Notes under the pieces: generated by a model
What the model was told of the DNA's origin: nothing
Database searches by the model: none
What the model saw: the letters and a program-made list of their open reading frames with translations, nothing else
Source of the DNA: Pseudomonadota bacterium
Lineage (GTDB): Bacteria > Pseudomonadota > Gammaproteobacteria > Xanthomonadales > Xanthomonadaceae
NCBI GenBank assembly: GCA_018242425.1
Contig: JAFEBX010000008.1
Location: 60,296 to 124,295, forward strand
Length of the DNA stretch: 64,000 bases
Direction of reading: 5' to 3'
In this document: piece after piece, positions 1 to 9,448 of the stretch
Layout of the letters: each line of letters starts with the position of its first letter
Numbering within the stretch: the first letter of the stretch is position 1
Made by a program: the position numbers and the translations under genes

Positions 1-481
1 ATACCCAGACGTCGAAGTCGCTGCTGCGTTCGCGATCCAGGCGCAGGCGGCGCATGCGCGAATCGGCGGGAATGTCGTGTTCCTGCAGCCAGATCGCGAC
101 TTCGCGCGGATCGTCGCAGAACAGGTGCAGCAGCACTGGCGCATTGGCATCGGCGGTGCCTTCCAGCACCGGGCCGACCAGGCGTGGTTCGAACGGCGCG
201 AAGAAGTCGAGCGCGCGCAAAGCGGTTTCGCGGCGGCTGCGCAGGCGCTCCTCCATGTCGTCGCCGTGGAACAGGCGCTGGTAGCCGCGCAATGCTTCCT
301 CGATCTCGCGATTGCGTGGCAGCGAGGCATCGTCATGGAAGCCGAGGCGTTCGGCGGCCTTGAGCTTGGCCTGGTGGAAGTCGCGGATGCCGTTTTCCGA
401 CATCAGGCGGGCGGCCTCATGCGCCAGTCGCTGGCGTCGCTCCTTGGTACGGGCCTCGGCATGTTGGCGAGCGCGGTGCAT
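1..481 (-). CDS. Conserved protein of unknown function (5' part only)
   Basis: The reverse strand reads open from an ATG at 481 to the window edge (160 codons, no stop), so only the N-terminal part is present. The product begins MHRARQHAEARTKERRQRL and is rich in Arg, Glu and Leu. It carries phrases such as DFHQAKLKAAERLG and FFAPFEPRLVGPVLEGTADA that I associate with a conserved but uncharacterised Xanthomonadaceae protein family. No catalytic motif, signal peptide or membrane segment is visible in this part. A GAGGGAG ribosome binding site lies about 8 nt before the ATG, and a TAGAGT -10-like hexamer lies some 30 nt upstream. It is the next gene downstream of mrcA on the same strand, about 100 bp after its stop. 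The function is unknown to me; that it is a real gene is clear from codon usage and the RBS. Confidence 0.75.
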   Translation of the reverse strand, partial: MHRARQHAEARTKERRQRLAHEAARLMSENGIRDFHQAKLKAAERLGFHDDASLPRNREIEEALRGYQRLFHGDDMEERLRSRRETALRALDFFAPFEPRLVGPVLEGTADANAPVLLHLFCDDPREVAIWLQEHDIPADSRMRRLRLDRERSSDFDVWV

Positions 482-583
482 GGCGGGCTCCCTCTCGAGG
501 TTCCACCGACTCTAGCGTAGCCAAGGTTGCACCGCCACCTCGGACGAAATCCGGTCAGGGCCCGCCATGGGCGAGCCCTGGCT

Positions 584-3079
584 TCAGAAAATGTCGTAGG
601 CGTCTTCCTTGGGCGCTTCCTGCTTGGACTCGTCTTCCTTCGGCGCCTGGCTGTAATCGACGATGTCCGGATTGTTCTGCAGGTCTTCTTCCTTCAGCCA
701 TTCGCCGTTGACCAGGACCATGCCGTTGGGTACTTCGCGCTTGACCTGCGGCTGGTCCTTGATGGCATCGCGCATGTAGTCGATCCAGATCGGCAGGGCG
801 GCCTTGCCGCCGTATTCGCCATAGCCGAGCGAGTCGTCGTCGTCGCGGCCGACCCAGACCACCGTCACCAGGTTGCCGCCGAATCCGGAAAACCAGGCAT
901 CGCGGTGATCGTTGGTGGAACCGGTCTTGCCGCCGATGTCCTCGCGGTCGAGCACGCGGGCGGCGGTCGCGGTGCCGCGCTTGACCACGTCCTGCATCAT
1001 CGTCACCAGCTGGTAGGCGATGCGCTCGTCGATGGCGCGCGGCGCGATCGCCGAACCTTCCGGCAACGCCACCGGCTTCACGGCTTCCTTCGTGGCGCTC
1101 TTCGCGGCGCTGCTCTTGCCAGGCTCGGCAGGCTTGGGCTTCTCGGCCTGCGGACCGCCGAGGTTGAAACCGTCGACGACATCGGGTTGTTGCGGCTTCG
1201 TCGCGCCCTGCGCATCGACGGTGGTGGGCGGCGGCAGGTTGGTGCCGGCGCAGCCACGGCAGGCCACCGCCGGGTTTTCCTTGAACAGCTGCTTGCCGCT
1301 GGCGTCCTTGACGGTATCGATGAACCAGACATTGACGCGGAAGCCACCGTTGGCGAACGCGGCGTAACCGCGCGCAACGTCGATCGGCCGCAGCGAGGCG
1401 GCGCCCAGCGACATCGACAGGTTGCGCGGCAGCTCCTTCTCGTTGAAGCCGAAGTGGGTGATGAAACGGATCGCGTAGTCGACGCCGATGGCATCGAGCA
1501 GGCGCACCGACACCAGGTTGCGCGATTGCACCAGCGCTTCGCGCAGCTTGATCGGGCCGGCGAAACCGCCGCCGTCGTTCTGCGGACGCCAGATGTGGTT
1601 GCTGCGATCGCGGAACACCACGGGCGCATCGAGCACGATCGACGCCGGGTTGTAGCCGCGTTCGAAGGCCGCGGCATAGACGAACGGCTTGAAGCTGGAG
1701 CCTGGCTGGCGGCGTGCCTGCGTCGCGCGGTTGAAGGAGTTGCCGTTGAAGCTGAGGCCGCCGATCAGTGCCTTCAGTGCGCCGTTGTCGTAGTCGATCG
1801 AGACCAGCGCGGATTGCGCGCGCGGCAGCTGTTCGATCGTCCAGCCGCTGTCCTTGGTGTCGGTGATGCGGGCGACGTCACCGCGCTTGAACAGTGATGC
1901 CGGCGTGCGGCCGGGCCAGCTCGCCGCCAGGGATGCCGGCAGCGTCATCACCTTGCCCCGTGCATCCACCACCTGTGCGCTGCCATTCGCTTCCGTCGAC
2001 AAGACCACGACCGGGACCAGCCCCGCCTGCGTCGGGGTTGGCGCCAGGCGCTTCGCGGTTTGCTCCGCCGTTTCGCCAGCCGGCAGGTCGAAATGCTTCT
2101 CCGGGCCACGCCAGCCGTGGCGATGATCGTAGGTGCGCAGACCGTGGCGTACCGCGATGTCCGCCGCCAGCTGCATCTTCGAATCGATGGTGGTGGTGAC
2201 TTCGTAACCCTGGTCCAGTGCCTGTGCGCCATAACGGGTCAGTATTTCCTGGCGGACCATTTCGGCGACGTAGGGCGCGTAGACCTCGACCGGGCGTTCG
2301 TGCGGGGCAGCGTGCATCGGCTCGGCGGCGGCGGCATCGGCGGCTGCCTTGCTCACCATCCCGAGTTGCGCCATGCGCGGCAGGATGTAGTTGTTGCGGC
2401 GATCGCGGTTGCGATCGGGATCGTCCAGCGGATTGCCGGTCGACGGGAATTTCGGCGTGCCGGCCAGCGTCGCCGTTTCGCCCAGTGTCAGCTGGTCGAG
2501 CGACTTGCCGTAGTAGAACTGCGCGGCCGCGGCGATGCCGTAGCTGCGATTGCCGAAGAACGACTTGTTGAGATAGAGCTCGAGGATCTGGTCCTTGCTC
2601 AGGTTCTGCTCGATCTTGCGCGCCAGCAGCATCTCGCGGAACTTGCGCGTGAAGCTGCGTTCGGGCGTCAGGAAGAACTGGCGCGCCACCTGCTGGGTGA
2701 TGGTGGAGCCGCCGGGCACGCGCTTGTCGCTGGTGGTCGCCATCAGCCAGATCGCGCGGGCGATGCCCTTGTAGTCGAGCCCGCCGTGCTTGTAGAAGTC
2801 GGCGTCCTCGGTGGCGATGAAGGCATCCTTGACCTGCTGCGGCACCTTGGCGATGTCGACCGGGATGCGCCGGCTCTCGCCGAACACCGCCATCAGCTTG
2901 CCATCGGCGGAATAGACCGACATGGGTTGCTGCAGTTGCACATCGCGCAGGGTGGTGACGTCCGGCAGGTCGCGGCTGACGCGGATATAGAACCCGGCAA
3001 ACACCAGGCCGCCGATGACGGCGAGCGCAGCGCAGGCCAGCAAGGCCCATTTCAGGAGGCGGCGGACGACTGGAGGCAT
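584..3079 (-). CDS. mrcA: Penicillin-binding protein 1A (bifunctional transglycosylase/transpeptidase)
   Basis: Class A PBP that polymerises lipid II glycan strands and cross-links peptides at the outer face of the inner membrane. Starting at the ATG at 3079 (831 aa), one membrane anchor covers about residues 8-31. The GT51 domain follows, with catalytic Glu91 in [12 protein letters not shown], then [12 protein letters not shown] and the [13 protein letters not shown] helix. The transpeptidase domain has SSFK at 461-464 (nucleophile Ser461), the SRN triad in VQSRNLVSV, and [13 protein letters not shown] near the C-terminus. A Pro/Lys/Ala-rich insert of roughly 50 residues precedes the KTG region. 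An in-frame ATG 48 nt upstream (3127) is possible. I reject it because a good -10 hexamer (TATACT on the minus strand, 3110-3115) lies between the two ATGs. No clear Shine-Dalgarno precedes either. The gene is divergent from pilM, the usual order in Xanthomonads. Confidence 0.95.
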   Translation of the reverse strand: MPPVVRRLLKWALLACAALAVIGGLVFAGFYIRVSRDLPDVTTLRDVQLQQPMSVYSADGKLMAVFGESRRIPVDIAKVPQQVKDAFIATEDADFYKHGGLDYKGIARAIWLMATTSDKRVPGGSTITQQVARQFFLTPERSFTRKFREMLLARKIEQNLSKDQILELYLNKSFFGNRSYGIAAAAQFYYGKSLDQLTLGETATLAGTPKFPSTGNPLDDPDRNRDRRNNYILPRMAQLGMVSKAAADAAAAEPMHAAPHERPVEVYAPYVAEMVRQEILTRYGAQALDQGYEVTTTIDSKMQLAADIAVRHGLRTYDHRHGWRGPEKHFDLPAGETAEQTAKRLAPTPTQAGLVPVVVLSTEANGSAQVVDARGKVMTLPASLAASWPGRTPASLFKRGDVARITDTKDSGWTIEQLPRAQSALVSIDYDNGALKALIGGLSFNGNSFNRATQARRQPGSSFKPFVYAAAFERGYNPASIVLDAPVVFRDRSNHIWRPQNDGGGFAGPIKLREALVQSRNLVSVRLLDAIGVDYAIRFITHFGFNEKELPRNLSMSLGAASLRPIDVARGYAAFANGGFRVNVWFIDTVKDASGKQLFKENPAVACRGCAGTNLPPPTTVDAQGATKPQQPDVVDGFNLGGPQAEKPKPAEPGKSSAAKSATKEAVKPVALPEGSAIAPRAIDERIAYQLVTMMQDVVKRGTATAARVLDREDIGGKTGSTNDHRDAWFSGFGGNLVTVVWVGRDDDDSLGYGEYGGKAALPIWIDYMRDAIKDQPQVKREVPNGMVLVNGEWLKEEDLQNNPDIVDYSQAPKEDESKQEAPKEDAYDIF

Positions 3080-3109
3080 TGGGCCGGGAAGCTGGGGGAA
3101 CGGCCGGCC

Positions 3110-3115
3110 AGTATA
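3110..3115 (-). promoter_or_regulatory. Candidate -10 element for mrcA
   Basis: Minus-strand TATACT lies 31-36 nt upstream of the ATG at 3079 and inside the longer possible reading frame. No good -35 is visible 17 nt further upstream. It supports the shorter mrcA start. Confidence 0.4.
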
Positions 3116-3189
3116 CGAAGCGGCCATGGCCGGCGGCCGATCCGGGAGGGGCGGAAGCCTGTCTTGTCGATGGAACCTAAAGTAAAGTC

Positions 3190-3218
3190 TTGCATTGTCG
3201 TGAAAAGTTCGTTATTTA
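3190..3218 (+). promoter_or_regulatory. Candidate promoter of the pilMNOPQ operon
   Basis: TTGCAT at 3190-3195 is followed, 16-17 nt later, by an AT-rich TTATTTA stretch (3212-3218) that can serve as a -10. It lies about 55 nt before the pilM start in the mrcA-pilM divergent gap, which is the only AT-rich patch there. Assigned by inspection only. Confidence 0.4.
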
Positions 3219-3272
3219 GCTTTCGTTGGATTTGACGCTCGTCTCAAGTTCTCCAAACAAGGGGCAGACACG

Positions 3273-4331
3273 GTGGGGTTGTTCAAGAAGGCTAGTGCGC
3301 CCCTAGTGGGCGTCGATATCAGCTCGACCGCGGTCAAGCTGCTGCAGTTGTCGCGTTCCGGCGGCAGCTATCGCGTTGAGCATTACGCCGTAGAGCCGTT
3401 GCCGGCCAACGCGGTGGTGGAGAAAAACATCGCGGACGTGGATGCGGTCGGTGCGGCCATTCGCCGCGCGGTCGATCGCGCCGGGGTGCGCTCGAAGGGC
3501 GCCGCTGCCGCGGTGCCCGGCGCATCGGTGATCTCGAAAGTGATCCCGATGGCGGCCGGCCTCAGCGAGGACGACATGGAAGCCCAGGTCGAACTCGAGG
3601 CGGGCAACTACATCCCGTATCCGATCGAGGAAGTGAATTACGACTTCTCGGTGCTCGGGCAGATGCCGAATGCGGCGGACACGCTGCAGGTGCTGCTGGT
3701 CGCGTCGCGTTCCGAGAACGTCGAAGCACGCCAGGCCGCGCTCGAGATCGGCGGACTCGATGCCAAGGTGATGGATGTCGAGGCGTTCGCGATCGAGAGC
3801 GCGTTCGGACTCATCGCGCCCCAGCTCACCGTGCCGCGTGACGGACTGGTCGCGCTGGTCGACGTCGGCGCCACCACCACCACGTTGAACGTGCTGCGCA
3901 ACGGTCGTGGGCAGTACCTGCGCGAACAGATGTTCGGCGGGCGCCAGCTCACCGAGGAAATCATGCGTCGCTACGGCCTGAGCTACGAGGAGGCCGGTCG
4001 CGCCAAGCGCCTCGGCGGCCTGCCCGAGCAGTACGAGGTCGAAGTGCTCGAGCCGTTCAAGGACTCGCTGGCGCAACAGGTCGGTCGCCTGCTGCAGTTC
4101 TACTACGCCAGCAGCGAATACAACCGTGTCGACCAGGTCGTGCTGGCCGGCGGTTGCGCTTCGATCCCGGGCATCGCCCAGGTGATCGAGGAGAACCTCG
4201 GCGTGCCGACCATCGTCGCCAACCCGCTGGCGCAGATGACGCTGGATCGTCGCGTGCAGGCGCAGGCGCTGGCGCTTGATGCCCCGGCCCTGATGATCGC
4301 CTGCGGTCTCGCCCTGAGGAGTTTCGACTGA
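3273..4331 (+). CDS. pilM: Type IV pilus assembly protein PilM
   Basis: Cytoplasmic actin-like (FtsA/HSP70 fold) protein of the pilus alignment complex that binds the N-terminal tail of PilN. The 352-aa product shows the ATPase phosphate-1 loop in GVDISSTAVKLLQL near residue 13, a second phosphate loop in LVDVGATTTTLNVL near residue 190, and the adenosine motif LAGGCASIPGIAQV near residue 290. Length matches the family. The start is GTG at 3273, supported by an AAGGGG Shine-Dalgarno 8-9 nt upstream; the family start is typically MGLFKK as here. It is the first gene of pilMNOPQ, and its stop overlaps the pilN start by one base (TGATG). Confidence 0.97.
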   Translation: MGLFKKASAPLVGVDISSTAVKLLQLSRSGGSYRVEHYAVEPLPANAVVEKNIADVDAVGAAIRRAVDRAGVRSKGAAAAVPGASVISKVIPMAAGLSEDDMEAQVELEAGNYIPYPIEEVNYDFSVLGQMPNAADTLQVLLVASRSENVEARQAALEIGGLDAKVMDVEAFAIESAFGLIAPQLTVPRDGLVALVDVGATTTTLNVLRNGRGQYLREQMFGGRQLTEEIMRRYGLSYEEAGRAKRLGGLPEQYEVEVLEPFKDSLAQQVGRLLQFYYASSEYNRVDQVVLAGGCASIPGIAQVIEENLGVPTIVANPLAQMTLDRRVQAQALALDAPALMIACGLALRSFD

Positions 4332-5161
4332 TGGCGCGCATCAACCTACTCCCGTGGCGCGCGGAACGTCGCCGCCAGCGCAAGCAGCAATTCAACATGA
4401 TGCTCGGCGTCGCGGCGCTGGCCGGACTGGTGTTGAGCGGCCTGATCTGGCTGTACTACAGCGGGCAGATCTCCGGCCAGAAGGATCGCAATACCTACCT
4501 GCAGGGCCAGATCGCCGAACTCGATCGCCAGATCGCCGAGATCAAGGAGCTCGACGAGAAGAAGGCCGACCTGCTGCGTCGCAAGCAGGCGATCGAGGAG
4601 TTGCAGTCGAACCGTTACCAGATGGTCCACCTGTTCGATTCCGTGGTGCGCACCTTGCCTGACGGCATCGTCCTCACCCAGCTCAAGCAGGAAGGCGAAG
4701 TGCTGACCATCGACGGCCGTTCCGAATCGAACGCGCGCGTGGCGATGTACATGCGCAACATCGAAGGTTCGGGCTGGATGACCAGCCCCGAAGTCAACGT
4801 GATCGAGAACGCGCCGGCGACCGCACCCGCACCGTCGCCGGGCGCATCGGTGATGAACACACCGGCTTCGGTGCTGCCGTACCAGTTCACGATGAAGGTC
4901 AAGCTGAGCAATCCGAACGCGCCGAAGGATCCCAATGCGTCGCCGGGCTCGATCAGCACGACGCAGGCGCAACCGGCCAATGCGCCGCTGCAGCCGGCAT
5001 CGCCGCCGCAGGCGGTTGCACCGGCTACCGGGACGCAACCGCAGGTAGCGGCTCCCGCCGCGACACCGGCTCCGGTGGCGCCAGCCGCCCAGGGCTCGCA
5101 GCCGGCACCGCAGACACAGACCCAGGCGCCTACCAGCGCCGGCCAGCCGGGGGGACGCTGA
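4331..5161 (+). CDS. pilN: Type IV pilus assembly protein PilN
   Basis: Bitopic inner-membrane protein that couples cytoplasmic PilM to periplasmic PilO. The conserved PilM-binding tail is at the very N-terminus (INLLPWRAERR, residues 4-14). A transmembrane segment follows at about residues 20-43, then a coiled-coil and ferredoxin-like periplasmic part to about residue 195. The remaining 80 or so residues are a low-complexity Pro/Ala/Gln/Thr tail ending SAGQPGGR, making this 276-aa protein longer than the roughly 190-220 aa usual for PilN. Translationally coupled to pilM (1-nt overlap); pilO starts 1 nt after its stop. Confidence 0.95.
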   Translation: MARINLLPWRAERRRQRKQQFNMMLGVAALAGLVLSGLIWLYYSGQISGQKDRNTYLQGQIAELDRQIAEIKELDEKKADLLRRKQAIEELQSNRYQMVHLFDSVVRTLPDGIVLTQLKQEGEVLTIDGRSESNARVAMYMRNIEGSGWMTSPEVNVIENAPATAPAPSPGASVMNTPASVLPYQFTMKVKLSNPNAPKDPNASPGSISTTQAQPANAPLQPASPPQAVAPATGTQPQVAAPAATPAPVAPAAQGSQPAPQTQTQAPTSAGQPGGR

Positions 5162-5162
5162 A

Positions 5163-5828
5163 ATGGCGCGCAAGGGCACTAGCCTCGATTTCAACAATAT
5201 CGGCGGTTGGCCGATCGGCGCCCAGGCCGGGCTCGCCTCATTGGCGGCGATCCTGATCCTGTTGCTGGCATGGGTACTGGTCTTCCGTGGCCAGCGCGAG
5301 GAACTGCAAGGGCTGGAAGGCACCGAATCGTCGTTGCGCCAGGACCTCGAGACCAAGGCAGGCAAGGCCGCGAACCTCGAGCCGCTCAAGCAGCAACTGG
5401 CGACCATGGAAAAGGACCTGCAGGAAATGCTGCGGCAGCTGCCGAGCAAGACCGAGATGCCCGACGTCATCACCGACATCTCGCAGTCGGCACTGGCGAG
5501 CGGCCTGCGCGTCGAACTGTTCAAGCCGCAACCCGAGATCAAGAAGGACATCTATGCGGAGCGGCCGATCGACCTGCGTTTCGCCGGGGGTTTCCACCAG
5601 TTCGGTGCCTTCATGAGTGCAGTGGCTTCGTTGCCGCGCGTGGTGATCATGACCATGAACAACATCGCGCTGACGCCGCGTGACAAGAACTCCGGATTGC
5701 AGATGGCGGGTACGGTCAAGACCTATCGCTATCTCGACGAGAGCGAGCGTGCGCCGCCGCCGGTCAAGGGCAAGGACGGCAAGCCGGCTCCGCAGCCGGC
5801 CAAGCCTGCTGACGGAGGTGCCAAATGA
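5163..5828 (+). CDS. pilO: Type IV pilus assembly protein PilO
   Basis: Inner-membrane partner of PilN; the PilN/PilO heterodimer positions the pilus machine below the secretin. The 221-aa product has a short cytoplasmic N-terminus, one membrane helix at about residues 20-41 (LASLAAILILLLAWVLVF), a coiled coil at about 43-100, then a ferredoxin-like domain containing RFAGGFHQFGAFMSAVASLPRVV. A basic Pro/Lys-rich C-terminal tail follows. It begins 1 nt after the pilN stop. Its end overlaps pilP by 4 nt (ATGA), so translation is coupled. Confidence 0.95.
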   Translation: MARKGTSLDFNNIGGWPIGAQAGLASLAAILILLLAWVLVFRGQREELQGLEGTESSLRQDLETKAGKAANLEPLKQQLATMEKDLQEMLRQLPSKTEMPDVITDISQSALASGLRVELFKPQPEIKKDIYAERPIDLRFAGGFHQFGAFMSAVASLPRVVIMTMNNIALTPRDKNSGLQMAGTVKTYRYLDESERAPPPVKGKDGKPAPQPAKPADGGAK

Positions 5829-6367
5829 GCATCCGCCTGACACGCATGGCCTGGTTGTTCGCGGCGTCGGTACTGGTGGCCGGTTGCGGTCGCAGCGTCG
5901 AGCATTCACCGAACGAACCGTCCGATCTCGTCAAATGGGCGAAAGAGACGCGCTCGAAACCGGGCCCGCCGTTGAAACCGCTGCCGCCGATCACCCCGTT
6001 CGAAACCTTCAACTACGACGCGCAGGGACTGCGTGATCCGTTCGACATCGCATTGGCTGCCGCTGGCATCAGCGCCTCCGGCCTGCATCCCGACTCCGCC
6101 CGCCGCAAGCAGCCGCTGGAGCATTACCCGCTCGATGCGCTGAAGATGGTCGGTACCATTGGCGGCAAAGGAAAGGGTGCCCTGGTCGGCTTGGTGATGA
6201 CGCCGGACAAGGTCACCTACCGGGTCAGCCCGGGCATGTACATCGGTCAGTCGGAGGGGCGGATCACTACCGTCACCGAAGACCGCATCGATATCGTCGA
6301 ACTGACGCCTGATGGCGCCGGTGGCTGGCTGCAGCGCCCGGCATCCATCGCACTCAACAGTCCTTGA
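5825..6367 (+). CDS. pilP: Type IV pilus assembly lipoprotein PilP
   Basis: Lipoprotein that links the PilNO platform to the secretin PilQ. The 180-aa product has a lipoprotein signal with lipobox LVAGC and acylated Cys at residue 21. An extended Pro-rich linker follows (about residues 22-60), then the beta-sandwich PilP domain including LRDPFD, YPLDALKMVGTIGG and GMYIGQSEGRITTV. It starts with an ATG overlapping the pilO stop by 4 nt. The SD for pilQ lies just after its stop. Confidence 0.95.
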   Translation: MSIRLTRMAWLFAASVLVAGCGRSVEHSPNEPSDLVKWAKETRSKPGPPLKPLPPITPFETFNYDAQGLRDPFDIALAAAGISASGLHPDSARRKQPLEHYPLDALKMVGTIGGKGKGALVGLVMTPDKVTYRVSPGMYIGQSEGRITTVTEDRIDIVELTPDGAGGWLQRPASIALNSP

Positions 6368-6381
6368 TTAGGGGAAAGCAC

Positions 6382-8259
6382 ATGCAGTTCATCCACACGA
6401 AATGCAGCGGCGCACTCCAGGCCGGCCGCATTGCGCTCCTCGCAGGACTGCTGGGTGCTGCGGCTTGCGCCCAGGCGCAGGTTGCCAACCAGCCAGTCGC
6501 CACCAAGGCGGCATCGACGCAGGCGCTGACAGTCGACAAGGTCGACTTCAAGCGCAGCGATGATGGCTCGGGCAAGCTGATCCTCGGTTTCAGCGGCGAC
6601 GGCGTCATGCCCGACCTGCGCAACCAGGGCAACTCCGTGGTCATCGATCTCGGCAATGCCCGGGTGCCGGCCACCCTGCAGAAGTTCATGAACGTCAGCG
6701 ATTTCGCGACGCCGGTCGATAGTGTCGACGCTGCCGGGAATCGCCTGGTGCTCAACACCCACGCGCCATTCGAGTCGATGGCCTACCAGCGTGGCCGCGA
6801 GTACATCGTCGAGATTACGCCCAAGCCCGACGCGACTGCGGTCGGTGGCATGAACTCGATCGTCTCGACTGCTGCGCGGACCGCTGCAACCAGGGCGAAG
6901 GACGCTCCGACCTACACGGGCCGCCCGGTGAACTTCAACTTCCAGGACGTGCCGGTGCGTACCGTGCTGCAGCTGATCGCCGAGACCGCTGGCCTCAACA
7001 TCGTGGCGTCGGACACCACCCAGGGCAACATCACCCTGCGCTTGCAGAACGTGCCGTGGGACAAGGCGCTGGATGTCATCCTAAAGGCCAAGGGCCTCGA
7101 CAAGCGTCGTGATGGCAACGTGATCTGGGTCGCCCCGCAGTCGGAAATCGCCAAGAGCGAGCAGGACAAGGAAGACGCCCGCATCGCCCTGGAGAACCGC
7201 CAGGACCTCACGACGGAATATTTCCGCATCAACTATCACAGCGCCACCGAGATCTACAAGGCGATCACCGAGGCCAAGGGCATCGGCAACAGCAATGGCG
7301 GTGGTGGCGGTGGTGGCAGCGGCCAGAACAGCAACGACAACGGCTTCCTGTCACCGCGTGGCCGCATCGTCGCCGATGGGCGCACCAATACGCTGATGAT
7401 CAGCGACATCCCGAAGAAGGTCACGGCGATGCGTGCCCTGATCAACGAGATTGATCGCCCCGTCGACCAGGTGGTCATCGAATCTCGAATCGTGATCGCG
7501 ACCGAAACCTTCGCCCGTGATCTCGGCGCGAAGTTCGGCATCGGCTTCGGTGGTTCGTTCGACCACAACAAATACAAGTACGGCGTCGGCGGCGACAACA
7601 CCAGTGCCCAGCACAATGTGGGTGGCGTCCTCAGCAACGTTGGCTCCGGCCTCAACTTCAACCAGCCGGCGGGCTCCGTTTCTCCCGCTGCATCCATCGG
7701 GTATTCGATCCTCGGTGCGAATTTCTCGCTGGACCTGGAACTGTCGGCAATGCAGGAAGAAGGGCGTGGCGAGATCCTCGCCAACCCGCGCATCTTCACG
7801 ACAAACCAGCGTGAGTCGGTGATCCAGCAGGGCAGCCAGATCGGCTATGTCACCGTGACGTCCAGCGCCGGCGGCGCGGTGCTGCCGCAGGTCCAGTTCA
7901 AGGACGTGCTGCTCGAGCTGCGGGTGACGCCGACCATCACCAATGACGACCGCGTTTTCCTGAACGTCAAGGTGACCAAGGACGATCTCGACAGCTGGCT
8001 GAACACGCCGATCGGCAATGTGCCGATCATCGCCAAGCGCGCGGTCGACACCGCAGTGCTGATGGACAACGGCCAGACCGTGGTGATCGGTGGCGTCTAC
8101 GAATTCAAGAAAAACGACAGCGTGCACAAGGTGCCGTTCCTCGGCGACCTCCCGGTGATCGGCAGCCTGTTCCGCCAGAAGAGCAAGAGCAACCAGAAGG
8201 CAGAGCTGCTGGTGTTCCTGACGCCGCGCATCATCCGCGTCAAGCAGACGATGCACTGA
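6382..8259 (+). CDS. pilQ: Type IV pilus secretin PilQ
   Basis: Outer-membrane secretin through which the pilus passes. From the ATG at 6382 the product is 625 aa: signal peptide (about 1-32, ending near CAQAQ), a single AMIN domain (about 45-130) for peptidoglycan binding, an STN/secretin N1-type domain (VNFNFQDVPVRTVLQLIAE, about 175-245), a Gly/Ser/Asn linker near residue 310, and the C-terminal secretin domain with VPFLGDLPVIGSLFR near the end. I chose ATG 6382 because TAGGGGAAAG provides an SD 6-8 nt upstream. The frame can be extended to a TTG at 6364 overlapping pilP, but that adds an implausible MIRGKH prefix. It is shorter than the roughly 700-aa Pseudomonas protein, which has two AMIN domains. 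Last gene of the operon. Confidence 0.96.
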   Translation: MQFIHTKCSGALQAGRIALLAGLLGAAACAQAQVANQPVATKAASTQALTVDKVDFKRSDDGSGKLILGFSGDGVMPDLRNQGNSVVIDLGNARVPATLQKFMNVSDFATPVDSVDAAGNRLVLNTHAPFESMAYQRGREYIVEITPKPDATAVGGMNSIVSTAARTAATRAKDAPTYTGRPVNFNFQDVPVRTVLQLIAETAGLNIVASDTTQGNITLRLQNVPWDKALDVILKAKGLDKRRDGNVIWVAPQSEIAKSEQDKEDARIALENRQDLTTEYFRINYHSATEIYKAITEAKGIGNSNGGGGGGGSGQNSNDNGFLSPRGRIVADGRTNTLMISDIPKKVTAMRALINEIDRPVDQVVIESRIVIATETFARDLGAKFGIGFGGSFDHNKYKYGVGGDNTSAQHNVGGVLSNVGSGLNFNQPAGSVSPAASIGYSILGANFSLDLELSAMQEEGRGEILANPRIFTTNQRESVIQQGSQIGYVTVTSSAGGAVLPQVQFKDVLLELRVTPTITNDDRVFLNVKVTKDDLDSWLNTPIGNVPIIAKRAVDTAVLMDNGQTVVIGGVYEFKKNDSVHKVPFLGDLPVIGSLFRQKSKSNQKAELLVFLTPRIIRVKQTMH

Positions 8260-8286
8260 TACGGCAAGTTGCACATGCGGTACGCG

Positions 8287-8311
8287 AAACGGGAGCCTCT
8301 GGCTCCCGTTT
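8287..8311 (+). terminator. Rho-independent terminator of pilMNOPQ
   Basis: A perfect 11-bp stem (AAACGGGAGCC / GGCTCCCGTTT) with a TCT loop lies 28 nt after the pilQ stop, followed by a short T/C-rich tail. It separates the pilus operon from moxR. Confidence 0.85.
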
Positions 8312-8400
8312 CCATTTCCGGGTGGGTCACTCCAACCGTCGTGATGAACCAATGAACGGCGGATCGGTCAAACTGGCGTTGTCCTTCCCCCGACCGTCCG

Positions 8401-9435
8401 ATGAGCCAGATCCAGCCTCCCGAACTGCCCGCTTCCGCGCCGTCGCAACACGCGGTCGTCGATGGCCGCTTGCATGCCACCTTCCGCACGCTGGCGGACG
8501 ACCTGTCGGCACAGGTGGTCGGCCAGTCGCGGTTGATCGAACGCCTGCTGATTGCACTGCTCGCCGACGGCCACCTGCTGGTCGAGGGCGCGCCGGGACT
8601 GGCCAAGACCACCGCGATCCGGGCGCTGGCATCGCGTCTTGATGCCCAGTTCGCACGCGTGCAGTTCACGCCCGACTTGCTGCCCGCCGATCTCACCGGA
8701 ACCGAAGTGTGGCGACCGCAGGATGGTCGCTTCGAATTCCAGCCTGGTCCAATCTTCCATTCATTGCTGCTGGCCGACGAAATCAATCGCGCGCCGGCCA
8801 AGGTCCAGTCGGCGTTGCTGGAAGCGATGGGCGAGCGCCAGGTCACGGTGGGGCGACAGACCTACCCGTTGCCGAAGTTGTTCCTGGTCATGGCGACGCA
8901 AAACCCGATCGAGCAGGAAGGCACCTTCCCGTTGCCGGAAGCGCAGCTCGATCGTTTCCTGATGCATGTGCGGATCGGTTATCCCGATGCCCAGGTCGAA
9001 AGCGAGATCCTGCGAATCGCGCGTGACGCGGCACGTGGCCAGGTATTGGATCAACCGACCGAACCGCCGGTGCCGGTTGCGCTTGACGACCTGTTCGCGG
9101 CACGCGCGGCGGTGCTGGATGTCCATGTCGCGCCCGCGCTAGAGCGCTACCTGATCGAACTGGTGCTGGCTTCGCGTGATCCGGCGCGCTACGACCGCGA
9201 CCTGGCGAAACGCATCGCCTGGGGCGCGAGTCCGCGCGGGTCGATCGCGCTCGAGCGTTGCGCGCGCGCGCGCGCATGGCTGCTTGGACGCGACTACGCC
9301 ACGCCGGAAGACGTGCGCGCGGTGGCGCCGGACGTGTTGCGCCATCGCATCCTGCCCAGTTACGAAGCGATGGCCGAAGGCTGGACCGGCGATCGTCTCG
9401 TCGATGCCTTGCTGGGCGTGGTGCCGTTGCCCTGA
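8401..9435 (+). CDS. moxR: MoxR-family AAA+ ATPase
   Basis: AAA+ chaperone-like ATPase (MoxR proper subfamily, AAA_3) of 344 aa. Visible elements are Walker A GAPGLAKTTA (about residues 64-73), Walker B LLADEINRAP (about 123-132), sensor 1 MATQNPIEQEGTFPLPEAQL (about 163-182) and a C-terminal lid domain with RGSIALERCARA. MoxR ATPases act with VWA-domain proteins to assemble or remodel protein complexes, and here all the expected partners follow directly. Start ATG 8401. It is separated by 13 nt from the next gene. The exact client is unknown. Confidence 0.93.
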   Translation: MSQIQPPELPASAPSQHAVVDGRLHATFRTLADDLSAQVVGQSRLIERLLIALLADGHLLVEGAPGLAKTTAIRALASRLDAQFARVQFTPDLLPADLTGTEVWRPQDGRFEFQPGPIFHSLLLADEINRAPAKVQSALLEAMGERQVTVGRQTYPLPKLFLVMATQNPIEQEGTFPLPEAQLDRFLMHVRIGYPDAQVESEILRIARDAARGQVLDQPTEPPVPVALDDLFAARAAVLDVHVAPALERYLIELVLASRDPARYDRDLAKRIAWGASPRGSIALERCARARAWLLGRDYATPEDVRAVAPDVLRHRILPSYEAMAEGWTGDRLVDALLGVVPLP

Positions 9436-9448
9436 GGTTGCAGCCGAC

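Noticed and set aside
77..520. Plus-strand frame at the window start
   Set aside because: Lies opposite the minus-strand gene starting at 481, which has a good RBS and natural protein composition.
527..1897. Long plus-strand frame opposite mrcA
   Set aside because: Shadow of the mrcA reading frame; the minus strand encodes intact PBP1A motifs throughout.
6364..6381. TTG start extending PilQ and overlapping pilP
   Set aside because: A clear Shine-Dalgarno serves the ATG at 6382, which also begins a proper signal peptide.
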